Source: Bradyrhizobium sp. Leo170
GTDB taxonomy: Bacteria; Pseudomonadota; Alphaproteobacteria; Rhizobiales; Xanthobacteraceae
Length of the DNA: 33,224 bases
Direction of reading: 5' to 3'
Assembly (NCBI RefSeq): GCF_004296405.1
Contig: NZ_PSRR01000056.1
Coordinates: 1 to 33,224, forward strand
Positions 9,956-17,069 of this stretch are shown in pieces (the stretch's first letter is position 1; each line of letters opens with the position of its first letter). The translations under genes and the position numbers were made by a program. The notes under the pieces are model-generated. The model saw only the letters and a program-made list of their open reading frames with translations, did not search any database and was not told the DNA's origin.

Positions 9956-10279
9956 ATGGCGATTACCACGCTGAAGGTCTTAGCTAGCCTCCTGCAATTG
10001 CACGGGCCTGGCGCAACAATTCAGAGCGATCATCCAGGCATCGACGCATTGCTGAACGAGCTGCGCGAGCAGACCTCAACAGAAGGACTTAGCTCCGAGC
10101 AACCCGCGGTTATTCCGGACCAACCCGTTGTAAATCAAGTTTATTTCAGGCGCGGCTTTGGCAGAGGGCCGTATGTGGGCGGCTTCCGCAGGGCCGGATA
10201 CCATCCAGGCGCAGGTGCATTCCGCAGAGGCGGATACGCTCCAGGGTTCCGCAGAGGGGGCTTTGTCCGAGGATACTAG
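9956..10279 (+). CDS. Putative RiPP precursor with six Phe-x-Arg core motifs (GrrA/triceptide-like)
   Basis: This is a 107-residue peptide with two clear parts. Residues 1-63 form an acidic-to-neutral leader with a Leu-rich N-terminal helix (TTLKVLASLLQL) and no cleavable signal. Residues 64-107 form a low-complexity core of 14 Gly, 10 Arg, 6 Phe and 4 Tyr. All six Phe residues (64, 68, 77, 89, 98, 103) are followed at +2 by Arg: four FRR, one FGR and one FVR, mostly in GxFRR units. Aromatic-x-Arg/Asn/Lys is the pattern cross-linked by triceptide radical SAM enzymes. ATG 9956 follows AAAGGAG with eight-base spacing; the longer upstream frame is not needed. A radical SAM gene begins 38 bases after its stop. 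It resembles substrates of GRRM (glycine-rich repeat modification) systems; that assignment is inference. Confidence 0.85.
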   Translation: MAITTLKVLASLLQLHGPGATIQSDHPGIDALLNELREQTSTEGLSSEQPAVIPDQPVVNQVYFRRGFGRGPYVGGFRRAGYHPGAGAFRRGGYAPGFRRGGFVRGY

Positions 10280-10317
10280 TTTAATCGCATTTTCTTCATG
10301 CACGTCTCGGTGCCGGG

Positions 10318-11499
10318 ATGTCGGTCGACGATTCAAATGCTGTCGCCTTCCACGACCAGCCGATCACGCAGTTGCTGGTCAAGGTAGCAACGCGATGCAA
10401 CATTGACTGCTCCTATTGCTACTGGTTTCGCGACGCGGCCGTCTACAATAAGCCCAAGCTGATGAGCATGGACGTGCTGCATCAGTTGTTGCGGCGCATC
10501 GAAGAGCACGTCGCGCGATACTCCCTTGTCGATTTTCCCATCGTCCTGCACGGCGGCGAGCCCTTGCTCTGGGGTGTCGAGAATTTCCACCGTTTTGCCG
10601 AGGCCTGCGAGAGCATTTCATCGCGAACGGGCTGCGACATTCCCATCGCGGTCACAACCAATGGCGTGTTGATCGATGACGAATGGCTGAACTGCTTCGA
10701 GACGCGCAACATTTCGGTTGCGATCAGTCTCGACGGACCGGCACATATTCACGACATTCACCGTCGCACGTTTCAGGGGACGGGCACCCACGCAGCGGTG
10801 GAGCGCGCCGCCCGCATGCTGGTATCGCGCGACATTTGCGTAAGCGCCCTGGCTGTCTGCAATCCCGCTTACCTCCCGGAGCAATATGTCGCGTTTTTCG
10901 CCGCGTGCGGAATTGCCAACTACGACATCATGATCCCCGATGCGACGGTGGACGAGAAGCCGCCATCCATTGCGTCGTTCTACAACGGGTTGTTCGACTT
11001 GTGGCTGACGGCAAATCGCACGGCGCCGACGGCCAATATCCGCATTATTTCCGACATGATCACCGCCCTGCTTGGCAACAATTCGCCGACCGAGGGCGTA
11101 GGCCACAAGCCAATCGAGCTTTGTACCGTGATGACCGATGGCACGGTGGAGGCCCACGATGTGCTCCGGATCGCAGGCGATGGCTTCACGCAGACCAAGT
11201 TCAACATCTTCGATCATGCGATCGACGAGGTCAGGAACGAGCCGCGCTGGAAAGCGGCGCGCGATGCCTCAATCAATCTGTGCGAGAAATGCCGGCAGTG
11301 CAAGTTCATGAACGCCTGCGGAGGGGGGTATCTTCCGCATCGTTTTTCCAAGGCAAATGGTTACGACAATCCTTCGGTATATTGCGACGATCTCTATTCG
11401 ATGTTCGAGAACATGCAATCCGTCCTGGAGAGCCATCTTTATGTCAGCAAGCCAGGCGTGGAACGGGTCAACGTGAGCGACGCATTGACACGCGCTTAG
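10318..11499 (+). CDS. Radical SAM/SPASM peptide maturase, GrrM/XyeB/FxsB-like
   Basis: This 393-residue enzyme has the radical SAM cluster motif C27-x3-C31-x2-C34 (ATRCNIDCSYCYWF) and a glycine-rich SAM-binding stretch (LHGGEPLLWG). A C-terminal SPASM domain holds auxiliary-cluster cysteines at 269, 322, 325, 328, 334 and 356. The SPASM end reads ACGGGYLPHRFS and DNPSVYC, which I associate with the peptide-modifying FxsB/GrrM/XyeB group rather than sulfatase maturases. That group installs C-C cross-links between an aromatic ring and the beta-carbon two residues on. The partner is the Gly/Arg/Phe-rich precursor 38 bases upstream, so the pair is probably co-transcribed. The ATG at 10318 has a weak ribosome-binding site. 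No protease or exporter is adjacent. A decayed fragment of a second copy lies at 12520-12627. Confidence 0.93.
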   Translation: MSVDDSNAVAFHDQPITQLLVKVATRCNIDCSYCYWFRDAAVYNKPKLMSMDVLHQLLRRIEEHVARYSLVDFPIVLHGGEPLLWGVENFHRFAEACESISSRTGCDIPIAVTTNGVLIDDEWLNCFETRNISVAISLDGPAHIHDIHRRTFQGTGTHAAVERAARMLVSRDICVSALAVCNPAYLPEQYVAFFAACGIANYDIMIPDATVDEKPPSIASFYNGLFDLWLTANRTAPTANIRIISDMITALLGNNSPTEGVGHKPIELCTVMTDGTVEAHDVLRIAGDGFTQTKFNIFDHAIDEVRNEPRWKAARDASINLCEKCRQCKFMNACGGGYLPHRFSKANGYDNPSVYCDDLYSMFENMQSVLESHLYVSKPGVERVNVSDALTRA

Positions 11500-11592
11500 C
11501 AGTTGGGTGGCAAGAGGCAACCGGGAGTTCGATTCTCGTTTGTTGGGCGATGCCCGCTCCGCGTCGTGCTTGGTCGGCGAATAGCGCGGGGG

Positions 11593-11613
11593 GGGGGGGC
11601 AAAAAGCCTCCCC
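11593..11613. terminator. Hairpin between convergent radical SAM and PfpI genes, with a G12 tract in its left arm
   Basis: GGGGGGGC and GCCTCCCC can pair (one G-T) around an A5 loop. The left arm is the end of a G-run of about twelve bases at 11588-11599. It lies between the convergent stop codons at 11499 and 11628, as a bidirectional terminator would, but has no T-run outside the stem. Confidence 0.4.
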
Positions 11614-11627
11614 TAAGCTTTGTTCGC

Positions 11628-12317
11628 TCACTTCCTCATTTTGCTGAGCTTCTCCAAGAGGAGCTTCGCGGCGGGCCCGGAGGAGGCCGGATTCTGACCG
11701 GTGGTCAGCAGGCCGTCGCTAACGACGTGAACCGCCCAGTTGGCCTTCTTCGAAAATACGGCGCCCAGTCTTAACATCTCGTCTTCGACAAGAAAGGGCA
11801 CCACCTTGGTGAGGCCAACGGCTTCTTCTTCGCCGTTGGTGAAGCCGGTAACTTCCTTGCCCTGAACCAGAGGCTTGCCGTCTGGCGCCTTTACGTGACG
11901 CAACGCACCTGTCGAATGACAGACGACAGAGATTGGCTTACCGGCGGCAAGGAAGGACTCGATCAGCTTGATCGAGTTCTTGTCGTCGACGATATCCCAC
12001 ATCGGGCCGTGGCCGCCCGGATAGAAGACACTGTCGAAGTCTTCCTGCTTGACGCTTTCGAGACGAACGGTCTTGTCGAGCTGAGCTTCGGCAGCGGCGT
12101 CCTGCTCGAACCGGCGCGTAAGGTCGGTTCGGAATTCGGGCTCGTTGCTCTTGGGATCGAGCGGGGGACGGCCGCCCTTTGGGGATGCGAGCGTGATCTC
12201 GACCCCGGAGTCCTTGAACACGAAGTAAGGAGCGGCGAGTTCCTCAAGCCAGAAGCCGGTCTTGCGTCCCGTATTTCCAAGCTGGTCGTGAGAGGTGATA
12301 ACCATCAGGATTTTCAT
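11628..12317 (-). CDS. DJ-1/PfpI superfamily protein (type 1 glutamine amidotransferase-like)
   Basis: This 229-residue protein has the nucleophile elbow SVVCHSTGAL with the reactive cysteine, the upstream VFYPGGHGPMWD acid-containing loop, and DNA-level features of a normal gene. Members include Hsp31-like chaperones, glyoxalase III and deglycase-type enzymes; length and the MKILMVITSHDQLGNTGRKTG start fit the HchA/glyoxalase-III-like branch. The ATG at 12317 is preferred over an upstream in-frame ATG at 12422 because TAGGAGCAATC precedes it and the conserved first beta strand begins there. It is convergent with the radical SAM gene and divides that gene from the maturase relic at 12520. A role in the RiPP system is not indicated. 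Confidence 0.9.
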   Translation of the reverse strand: MKILMVITSHDQLGNTGRKTGFWLEELAAPYFVFKDSGVEITLASPKGGRPPLDPKSNEPEFRTDLTRRFEQDAAAEAQLDKTVRLESVKQEDFDSVFYPGGHGPMWDIVDDKNSIKLIESFLAAGKPISVVCHSTGALRHVKAPDGKPLVQGKEVTGFTNGEEEAVGLTKVVPFLVEDEMLRLGAVFSKKANWAVHVVSDGLLTTGQNPASSGPAAKLLLEKLSKMRK

Positions 12318-12519
12318 GATTGCTCCTATTGCTTGGCGGTTTTCATCAAAGGACGAAAAATGTTTCGACCCGTTCCAGCCTGCCATCAAGCACTCCCGGG
12401 ATGACCGATCTCGACCGTTCAACCAATGGCGCCTGCCTCACCGTGCTGTTGGCACGCAAGCGGCAAAATTGCTCGTTATGCCTTGTTAGAAGCCATTAGC
12501 CATTGCGCCGCTCGAGGAG

Positions 12520-12627
12520 CCGGCCTATCCGCGTTGGCGGGTGGAAGCGGTCAGCACTGCTGCCGTAATTTGCCGGCGGTGCAGGTTCATGGGAGGGAGC
12601 TATCTTCCGCATCATTTCTCGAGCGCT
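12520..12627 (+). pseudogene. Relic of a second radical SAM maturase (SPASM end)
   Basis: In one frame this stretch reads PRW(R)VEA, then VICRRCRFMGGSYLPHHFSSA. It aligns with the intact maturase at PRWKAARD, then CRQCKFMNACGGGYLPHRFSKA. At DNA level TGCCGGC.GTGCA.GTTCATG and TATCTTCCGCATC are shared. A clean 9-base (three-codon) loss removes the NAC tripeptide with cluster Cys334, and the residue matching Cys322 is Ala. The frame has a stop at 12487 upstream and no domain upstream, so it cannot make an enzyme. It is a decayed partial duplicate or the end of a lost paralogous cassette. The remainder of 12318-12874 shows no other gene I can support. Confidence 0.7.
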
Positions 12628-12874
12628 AGTCTAGATCGGGTTTTCGTCGAAGAGACGCGCGACCATCGCGGAGCCAAGATATCCCTGTCGTAATGGTCTT
12701 GCGTTGCTTGCTTTCACGACGAAGTGAGGCGCATGCCTGTATCCGAACCCGGACGATCCGCGAATGTAATTCCGTCAGATCACGCAGTTGCGCGCTGACG
12801 ATGAAGGCCTCCCGTCAGGCGCCCGCAATGCGGCTCCAGGACTCACTTGGTTGGCCAGTACAGGAGAATCAAAC

Positions 12875-13759
12875 ATGATCTCTGCGGCATTTCCGTACAA
12901 AAAGAAGCGGCGGCGAGTCCTCGGCAGTGAGATGGCGTATGTGGAGGTGGGAAAGGGCGACCCCATCGTGCTGCTGCACGGCAATCCCACCTCGTCATAC
13001 CTGTGGCGCAACGTGTTGCCGCATCTGGAGCCACTGGGCCGTTGTATCGCCCCCGATCTGATCGGCATGGGCGACTCCGACAAGCTGCCCGACAGTGGCC
13101 CCGGCTCATATCGCTTCGTCGAGCACCGCCGCTACCTGGACGCCCTGCTCGAGGCTCTCGATGTGCGCGAGCGGGTCACCTTCGTCATCCATGACTGGGG
13201 TTCGGCCCTCGGCTTCGATTGGGCCAACCGCCACCGCGAGGCCATGAAAGGTATCGCGTACATGGAGGCGATCGTTGGGCCGCAGTACTGGGACCACTGG
13301 GACCGGTTCGGAATGCGTCCAGCCTTGGAGGCGCTGCGTTCCGAGAAAGGCGAGGCGATGGTCCTGCAAGACAACTTCTTCATCGAGAGGATCCTGCCAG
13401 GTGCCATCCTGCGTACCCTCTCCGCCGAAGAGATGGCGGAGTACCGACGGCCGTTTGCCGAGCCGGGCGAGGGGCGACGGCCGACGCTGACATGGCCTCG
13501 ACAGATCCCCATCGAAGGCGAGCCCGCCGACGTGACTGCGATCGTGACCGCCTACGCGGACTGGCTGGCGACGAGCAATGTCCCTAAGCTGTTCCTGAGG
13601 GCCGAGCCCGGTGGGATCCTCGCCCACGGCGCGGTTCTCGACTTGGCCCGCAGATTCCCAGCGCAGACCGAGATGAAGGTGGCGGGAACCCATTTCGTCC
13701 AGGAAGATTCGCCGGATGAGATCGGGCGGGCCATCTCCGGCTGGATGTCGAAGTTGTAG
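12875..13759 (+). CDS. dhaA: Haloalkane dehalogenase, subfamily HLD-II (LinB/DmbA-like)
   Basis: This 294-residue alpha/beta-hydrolase has the complete HLD-II catalytic set. Nucleophile Asp107 lies in VIHDWGSALGFDW, with Trp108 and Asn37 (HGNPTSSYLWRN) as halide-binding residues. The catalytic acid is Glu131 (AYMEAIVGP) and the base is His273 (AGTHFVQEDSPDEIG). Positions and text are close to LinB of sphingomonads as I remember it (for example DLIGMGDSDKL and TWPRQIP). The enzyme hydrolyses C-halogen bonds of haloalkanes to alcohols in the cytosol. The natural substrate in soil bacteria with such genes is unknown. ATG 12875 follows AGGAGA with seven-base spacing; the longer frame from 12788 is not needed. 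It lies inside the accessory interval, next to the maturase relic. Confidence 0.93.
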   Translation: MISAAFPYKKKRRRVLGSEMAYVEVGKGDPIVLLHGNPTSSYLWRNVLPHLEPLGRCIAPDLIGMGDSDKLPDSGPGSYRFVEHRRYLDALLEALDVRERVTFVIHDWGSALGFDWANRHREAMKGIAYMEAIVGPQYWDHWDRFGMRPALEALRSEKGEAMVLQDNFFIERILPGAILRTLSAEEMAEYRRPFAEPGEGRRPTLTWPRQIPIEGEPADVTAIVTAYADWLATSNVPKLFLRAEPGGILAHGAVLDLARRFPAQTEMKVAGTHFVQEDSPDEIGRAISGWMSKL

Positions 13760-13823
13760 ATTGCACCTACTTGGAGATCGCCGGACTTCGGACGATCATC
13801 GCTGCCCCCGGGTGTTAGGCTTG

Positions 13824-14315
13824 ATGCTCGACCGATCTCAACTACGTGCCGTTCTCGCCGGAGCCGTCGGAGGTGCAATTGCGATCGGGAGCATGGAGGC
13901 GTTCTCCTCTGAGAGCGCAGTTCCCCTCTTCGCGATTCCATTCGCGACGTCGATCGTAACAGTATTGGGCTCGCCAAAAGCAGAGCCGGCGCGACCCCGC
14001 GCCCTTGTCGGCGGTCATCTTGTCTCCACGTTCGTTGGACTGCTGGTTGTGAAATTGTGCGGCCCGGTGCCGTGGGCGGCCGCCGTCGCTGTTGGTTTGG
14101 CAATGGTCGCAATGCATCTGACCGGCACGTTCCACCCGCCTGCCGGCATCGATCCGCTGGTTGTTGTCGTCAATAACATGTCCTGGATTTTTCTGATTGT
14201 GCCAGTTGGTGTCGGCGCCCTGCTGCTCACAACCTTCGCTTTTGCTTGGAACAATCTCGTCACGCGATGCACCGATGAAGGCGATGCCGGGCCGCCTATC
14301 GGGTGGTGGTCTTGA
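13824..14315 (+). CDS. HPP family membrane protein
   Basis: This 163-residue protein has four to five hydrophobic segments and the family signature FHPPAGIDPLV. PFATSIVTVLGSPKAEPARPRALVGGH is split over the first two helices, as in HPP proteins. A role in nitrite or anion transport has been proposed for some plant and cyanobacterial members; none can be read here. The ATG at 13824 starts just before the first membrane segment and has a poor ribosome-binding site (TTAGG). It starts 64 bases after the dehalogenase stop, so the two may share a transcript. The dispersed repeat copy B begins 55 bases after its stop. Confidence 0.85.
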   Translation: MLDRSQLRAVLAGAVGGAIAIGSMEAFSSESAVPLFAIPFATSIVTVLGSPKAEPARPRALVGGHLVSTFVGLLVVKLCGPVPWAAAVAVGLAMVAMHLTGTFHPPAGIDPLVVVVNNMSWIFLIVPVGVGALLLTTFAFAWNNLVTRCTDEGDAGPPIGWWS

Positions 14316-14369
14316 AACGTCTCACACCAGTTGCGCTTTCTGTCGCGGAAAGCATGCCAGTGTCGCCTG

Positions 14370-14497
14370 GAGCATGATCCGGAAAAGTGGAAACCGGTTT
14401 TCCCTCGCGACAAACGCGAAGCGTTTGCGTGGGAAGATCATGCTCAAACAATAATCTAAAGCGCGACGATGATTCATCCTCATCTCATCGCGCTTTA
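14370..14497 (+). repeat. Dispersed multi-hairpin repeat, copy B
   Basis: This copy nearly matches copy A (4863-4988) for its first ~75 bases, with GAGCATGATCCGGAAAAGTG, TTTTCCCTCG, ACAAACGCGAAGCGTTTGCG and GATCATGCTCAAAC. The final hairpin differs in sequence (TAAAGCGCGA... against CGCGCTTTA) but not in design. Its right edge overlaps the stop codon of the minus-strand gene at 14495. Confidence 0.85.
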
Positions 14498-15667
14498 GTG
14501 CGCCTCGTTATGCGGCGAGACATTCCGCTTTGCAGCCGGCGGGTGGGGTGTGGGGCGCGACGCCGGATGCGACGCGGCGGCAACTCGGTGTGGCGCCGGA
14601 GCAGCGGGTGGATGCTGGGGCAGCCTCGGGACCGCGGCAACGGCACCTGGTTTTGGCGTCGGTGGAGCGGCGACCGGTTTCGCTGCGACATTTGCCGGCT
14701 TCGCTGCAGCATTCAGAGGCTTCGCTTCCGGTCTGACCACCGCATTCGGCGGCTTGGGCAACGCTCCGTTGGTCGGCGCAGCGTGCTCCGAGCCAACAGA
14801 TGCCCTGTTTTCAAGTGGCTTGTTCGCGGCGGGAGGATCGTTCGCAAGAGGCTTATTGGCGGGTGGGGTGGCCGCAAGCGGCTTGCTCTCGAGCGGCTTG
14901 TTGGCGACCGCATTGTTCGCAGGCGCTTTGGGAGCGACCGGCTGCGGCAGCGGTGCGGGTCCCGGCTTTGCTTCGCGTGCAGCGACAATGCCCTTGCCGG
15001 TGAACTCGCCTGGCTTGGCTGTCGCAGCGATTGCCGGGCGGCCATGGTTCTCGGAGGCGAGCAGCGCTCTGTTCGTGCTCGCCAGGTGCTGCTGCTGGAT
15101 CTGTGCAGGCGCAGGAGTAACGTGGTGATCTTGCGCAGCCACCCGCTCTTGCGCCGTCGGCTGAGTCGTGATTCCACCACTGCCGCCGTTGAAGCTGACA
15201 CGCGTGACGTTGTTGATCACGGTCTTGCTGTAGACGTTGGTGACGTTGACGCTGCCGAAATTATTGACGGTGCGGTTGTAGGCCAACACGCCATTGTCCC
15301 AGTGGCCGCCTTCATAGCCGACGCCGCCATAGCCGAAACCATAGTTGACGCCACCGTAGAAACCGACACGCGGCCCCCAATAGCCGGTGTTCCACGCGTA
15401 GACGCCCTCACGCCACGCCCAGTAACCGGGTGTCCACAACAAGCCAACGGCCGGCGGCTCCACCCAGGTTCCCGGAACCCAGTAATATCCGTCCGGGCCG
15501 TAAGCCCAGTAGCCGGGCGTCCAAATGTACCCAGGCGCGGGAAGCGGCGGTTGCTCGTACACCGGAAGCTCGGGCGGGGCGATCGTAATGCTGATGATTT
15601 GGGCTTGGGTGACAGGTGAAACGACTAGCGCGGCAAGAAGCCCGATGATGAATAGAAGGCGTCGCAT
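14495..15667 (-). CDS. Exported YXWXPGXW-repeat protein with Pro/Ala/Lys-rich tail
   Basis: This ~390-residue exported protein has three regions. The signal peptide is MRRLLFIIGLLAALVVSPVTQA. The second region is a tandem repeat zone with the units YIWTPGYW, YYWVPGTW, LLWTPGYW and YAWNTGYW, followed by a Gly/Tyr-rich GFYGGVNYGFGYGG section with an NRTVNNFGSVNVTNVY strand. Last comes a disordered Pro/Ala/Lys-rich tail of about 200 residues with repeated NKPL and SKPL words. Such proteins are common and uncharacterised in rhizobia; a cell-surface role is likely. The ATG at 15667 follows GGAAGGAAC and begins the signal peptide; the longer frame from 15811 is not used. The TAA stop lies in the terminal hairpin of repeat copy B. 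Confidence 0.88.
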   Translation of the reverse strand: MRRLLFIIGLLAALVVSPVTQAQIISITIAPPELPVYEQPPLPAPGYIWTPGYWAYGPDGYYWVPGTWVEPPAVGLLWTPGYWAWREGVYAWNTGYWGPRVGFYGGVNYGFGYGGVGYEGGHWDNGVLAYNRTVNNFGSVNVTNVYSKTVINNVTRVSFNGGSGGITTQPTAQERVAAQDHHVTPAPAQIQQQHLASTNRALLASENHGRPAIAATAKPGEFTGKGIVAAREAKPGPAPLPQPVAPKAPANNAVANKPLESKPLAATPPANKPLANDPPAANKPLENRASVGSEHAAPTNGALPKPPNAVVRPEAKPLNAAAKPANVAAKPVAAPPTPKPGAVAAVPRLPQHPPAAPAPHRVAAASHPASRPTPHPPAAKRNVSPHNEAH

Positions 15668-15746
15668 GTTTGTTCCTTCCACATGAGCAGCTCCCCGCGA
15701 GTCGGAACGATGTTGAGCGAATGACGCAACATTATGGCGCACTGGT

Positions 15747-17027
15747 CTAGTGCAGCAGCCTGTACTGGATGATGTAGGCGGCGGCGCCGGCGAGATAGCC
15801 GAGCAAGGCAAGGCCGCTGATGCGTCGGACGTACCAGAAGAACTGGATCTTCTCCAAGCCCATCGCGGCGACGCCTGCCGCCGAGCCGATGATCAGGATC
15901 GATCCACCGGTGCCGGCGCAGTAAGCGATGAACTCCCACAGGAAACTGTCGGCCGGATACTGCGTCAGGCTGTACATGCCCATCGTCGCCGCCACCAGCG
16001 GCACGTTATCGACGACGGCGCTGACCAACCCGAGCGCAATGACAATGATGTCCTGGCGCCCGATCTTCGCCGCCAGCCAGTTGGCCAGCATCTCGAGAAC
16101 GTGAGTGTGCTCGAGCGCCGCGACCGCCAGCAGGATCCCCACGAAGAAGACGATCGAGCTCATGTCGATCCGCGTCAGCGCGTGGACCAGGGTGAGATGT
16201 CGCTTTTCGTCTTCCTCCTTGTGCCGATGGATCAATTCACCGACCATCCAGAGGATACCGAGGCCGAACAGGATGCCCATGAACGGCGGCAGGTGCGTCG
16301 CGGTCTTGAACACGGGCACCGCGATCAGGGTACCGAGGCCGAGATAGAACATCATGTTGCGCTCGAAGATGCTGGTTGCCGAGCTTTCGCGGTCCTGCTC
16401 ACGGAGCGCCGGGATCTCCTTGCCTCTTAACAGGTAGCCGACGACGAGGAGGGGCACGACCAGGTTGATCAGCGAGGCCAGGAAAACCCCTTCGATGATC
16501 GAGAGCGGCGTGATCTGTCCGCCGATCCACAGCATCGTGGTGGTCACGTCGCCGATCGCCGACCAGGCGCCGCCGGCATTGGCCGCGATCACGATCATGG
16601 ACGCGAAGAACAGCCGGTCGCTCGCGCTGTCGAGCAGCTTGCGCATCAGCGATATCATCACGATCGTGGTCGTCAGGTTGTCCAGAATCGCGCTTAGGAA
16701 AAAGGTCACGAAACCGATCAGCCACATCAGGGTGACTTGCTTCCTGGTGCGGATCAGCGAGGTGATGACCTCAAAGCCGTTGTGGGCATCGATCACCTCG
16801 ACGATCGTCATCGCGCCGATCAGGAAGAAGACGATCTGGGCGGTCGCGGAGACGGACTCGTTGAGCTGCTTGTCGATCAGCCCCGGGTCTCCGCTCGCGA
16901 CGGCATAGACCGTCCAGAGCATTCCCGCGCCGAGCAAGGCCGAGGCCGACTTGTTGATGCCGATCGGATGCTCCAGCGCAATCGCGGCGTAAGCGATGAC
17001 GAAAATCGCGATGATTGCGGCTAGCAA
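15747..17027 (-). CDS. nhaD: NhaD-type Na+/H+ antiporter (ArsB/NhaD ion-transporter superfamily)
   Basis: This ~426-residue membrane protein has 10-12 helices. Signature stretches are SAILDNLTTTIVMISL, NAGGAWSAIGDVTTTMLWIGG and SAVVDNVPLVAATMGMY; the paired DN motifs are typical of NhaD. The protein exchanges Na+ or Li+ for H+ across the inner membrane. The frame starts with TTG at 17027, preceded by AGGGGCAGG; the next Met is at codon 36 inside the second helix, so the TTG start is likely. It is 42 bases downstream of dctM on the same strand and may share its transcript. Confidence 0.9.
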   Translation of the reverse strand: MLAAIIAIFVIAYAAIALEHPIGINKSASALLGAGMLWTVYAVASGDPGLIDKQLNESVSATAQIVFFLIGAMTIVEVIDAHNGFEVITSLIRTRKQVTLMWLIGFVTFFLSAILDNLTTTIVMISLMRKLLDSASDRLFFASMIVIAANAGGAWSAIGDVTTTMLWIGGQITPLSIIEGVFLASLINLVVPLLVVGYLLRGKEIPALREQDRESSATSIFERNMMFYLGLGTLIAVPVFKTATHLPPFMGILFGLGILWMVGELIHRHKEEDEKRHLTLVHALTRIDMSSIVFFVGILLAVAALEHTHVLEMLANWLAAKIGRQDIIVIALGLVSAVVDNVPLVAATMGMYSLTQYPADSFLWEFIAYCAGTGGSILIIGSAAGVAAMGLEKIQFFWYVRRISGLALLGYLAGAAAYIIQYRLLH

Positions 17028-17069
17028 AACCTGCCCCTGTGAACCCGCAAGGCCGAAATCAGTTCTTGA

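Noticed and set aside
11519..11540. GAGTTCGATTCTCG resembles a tRNA T-arm (possible attachment-site remnant)
   Set aside because: The five-base stem is imperfect, no acceptor strand with CCA follows, no matching 5' tRNA part is present, and no integrase gene is in the window.
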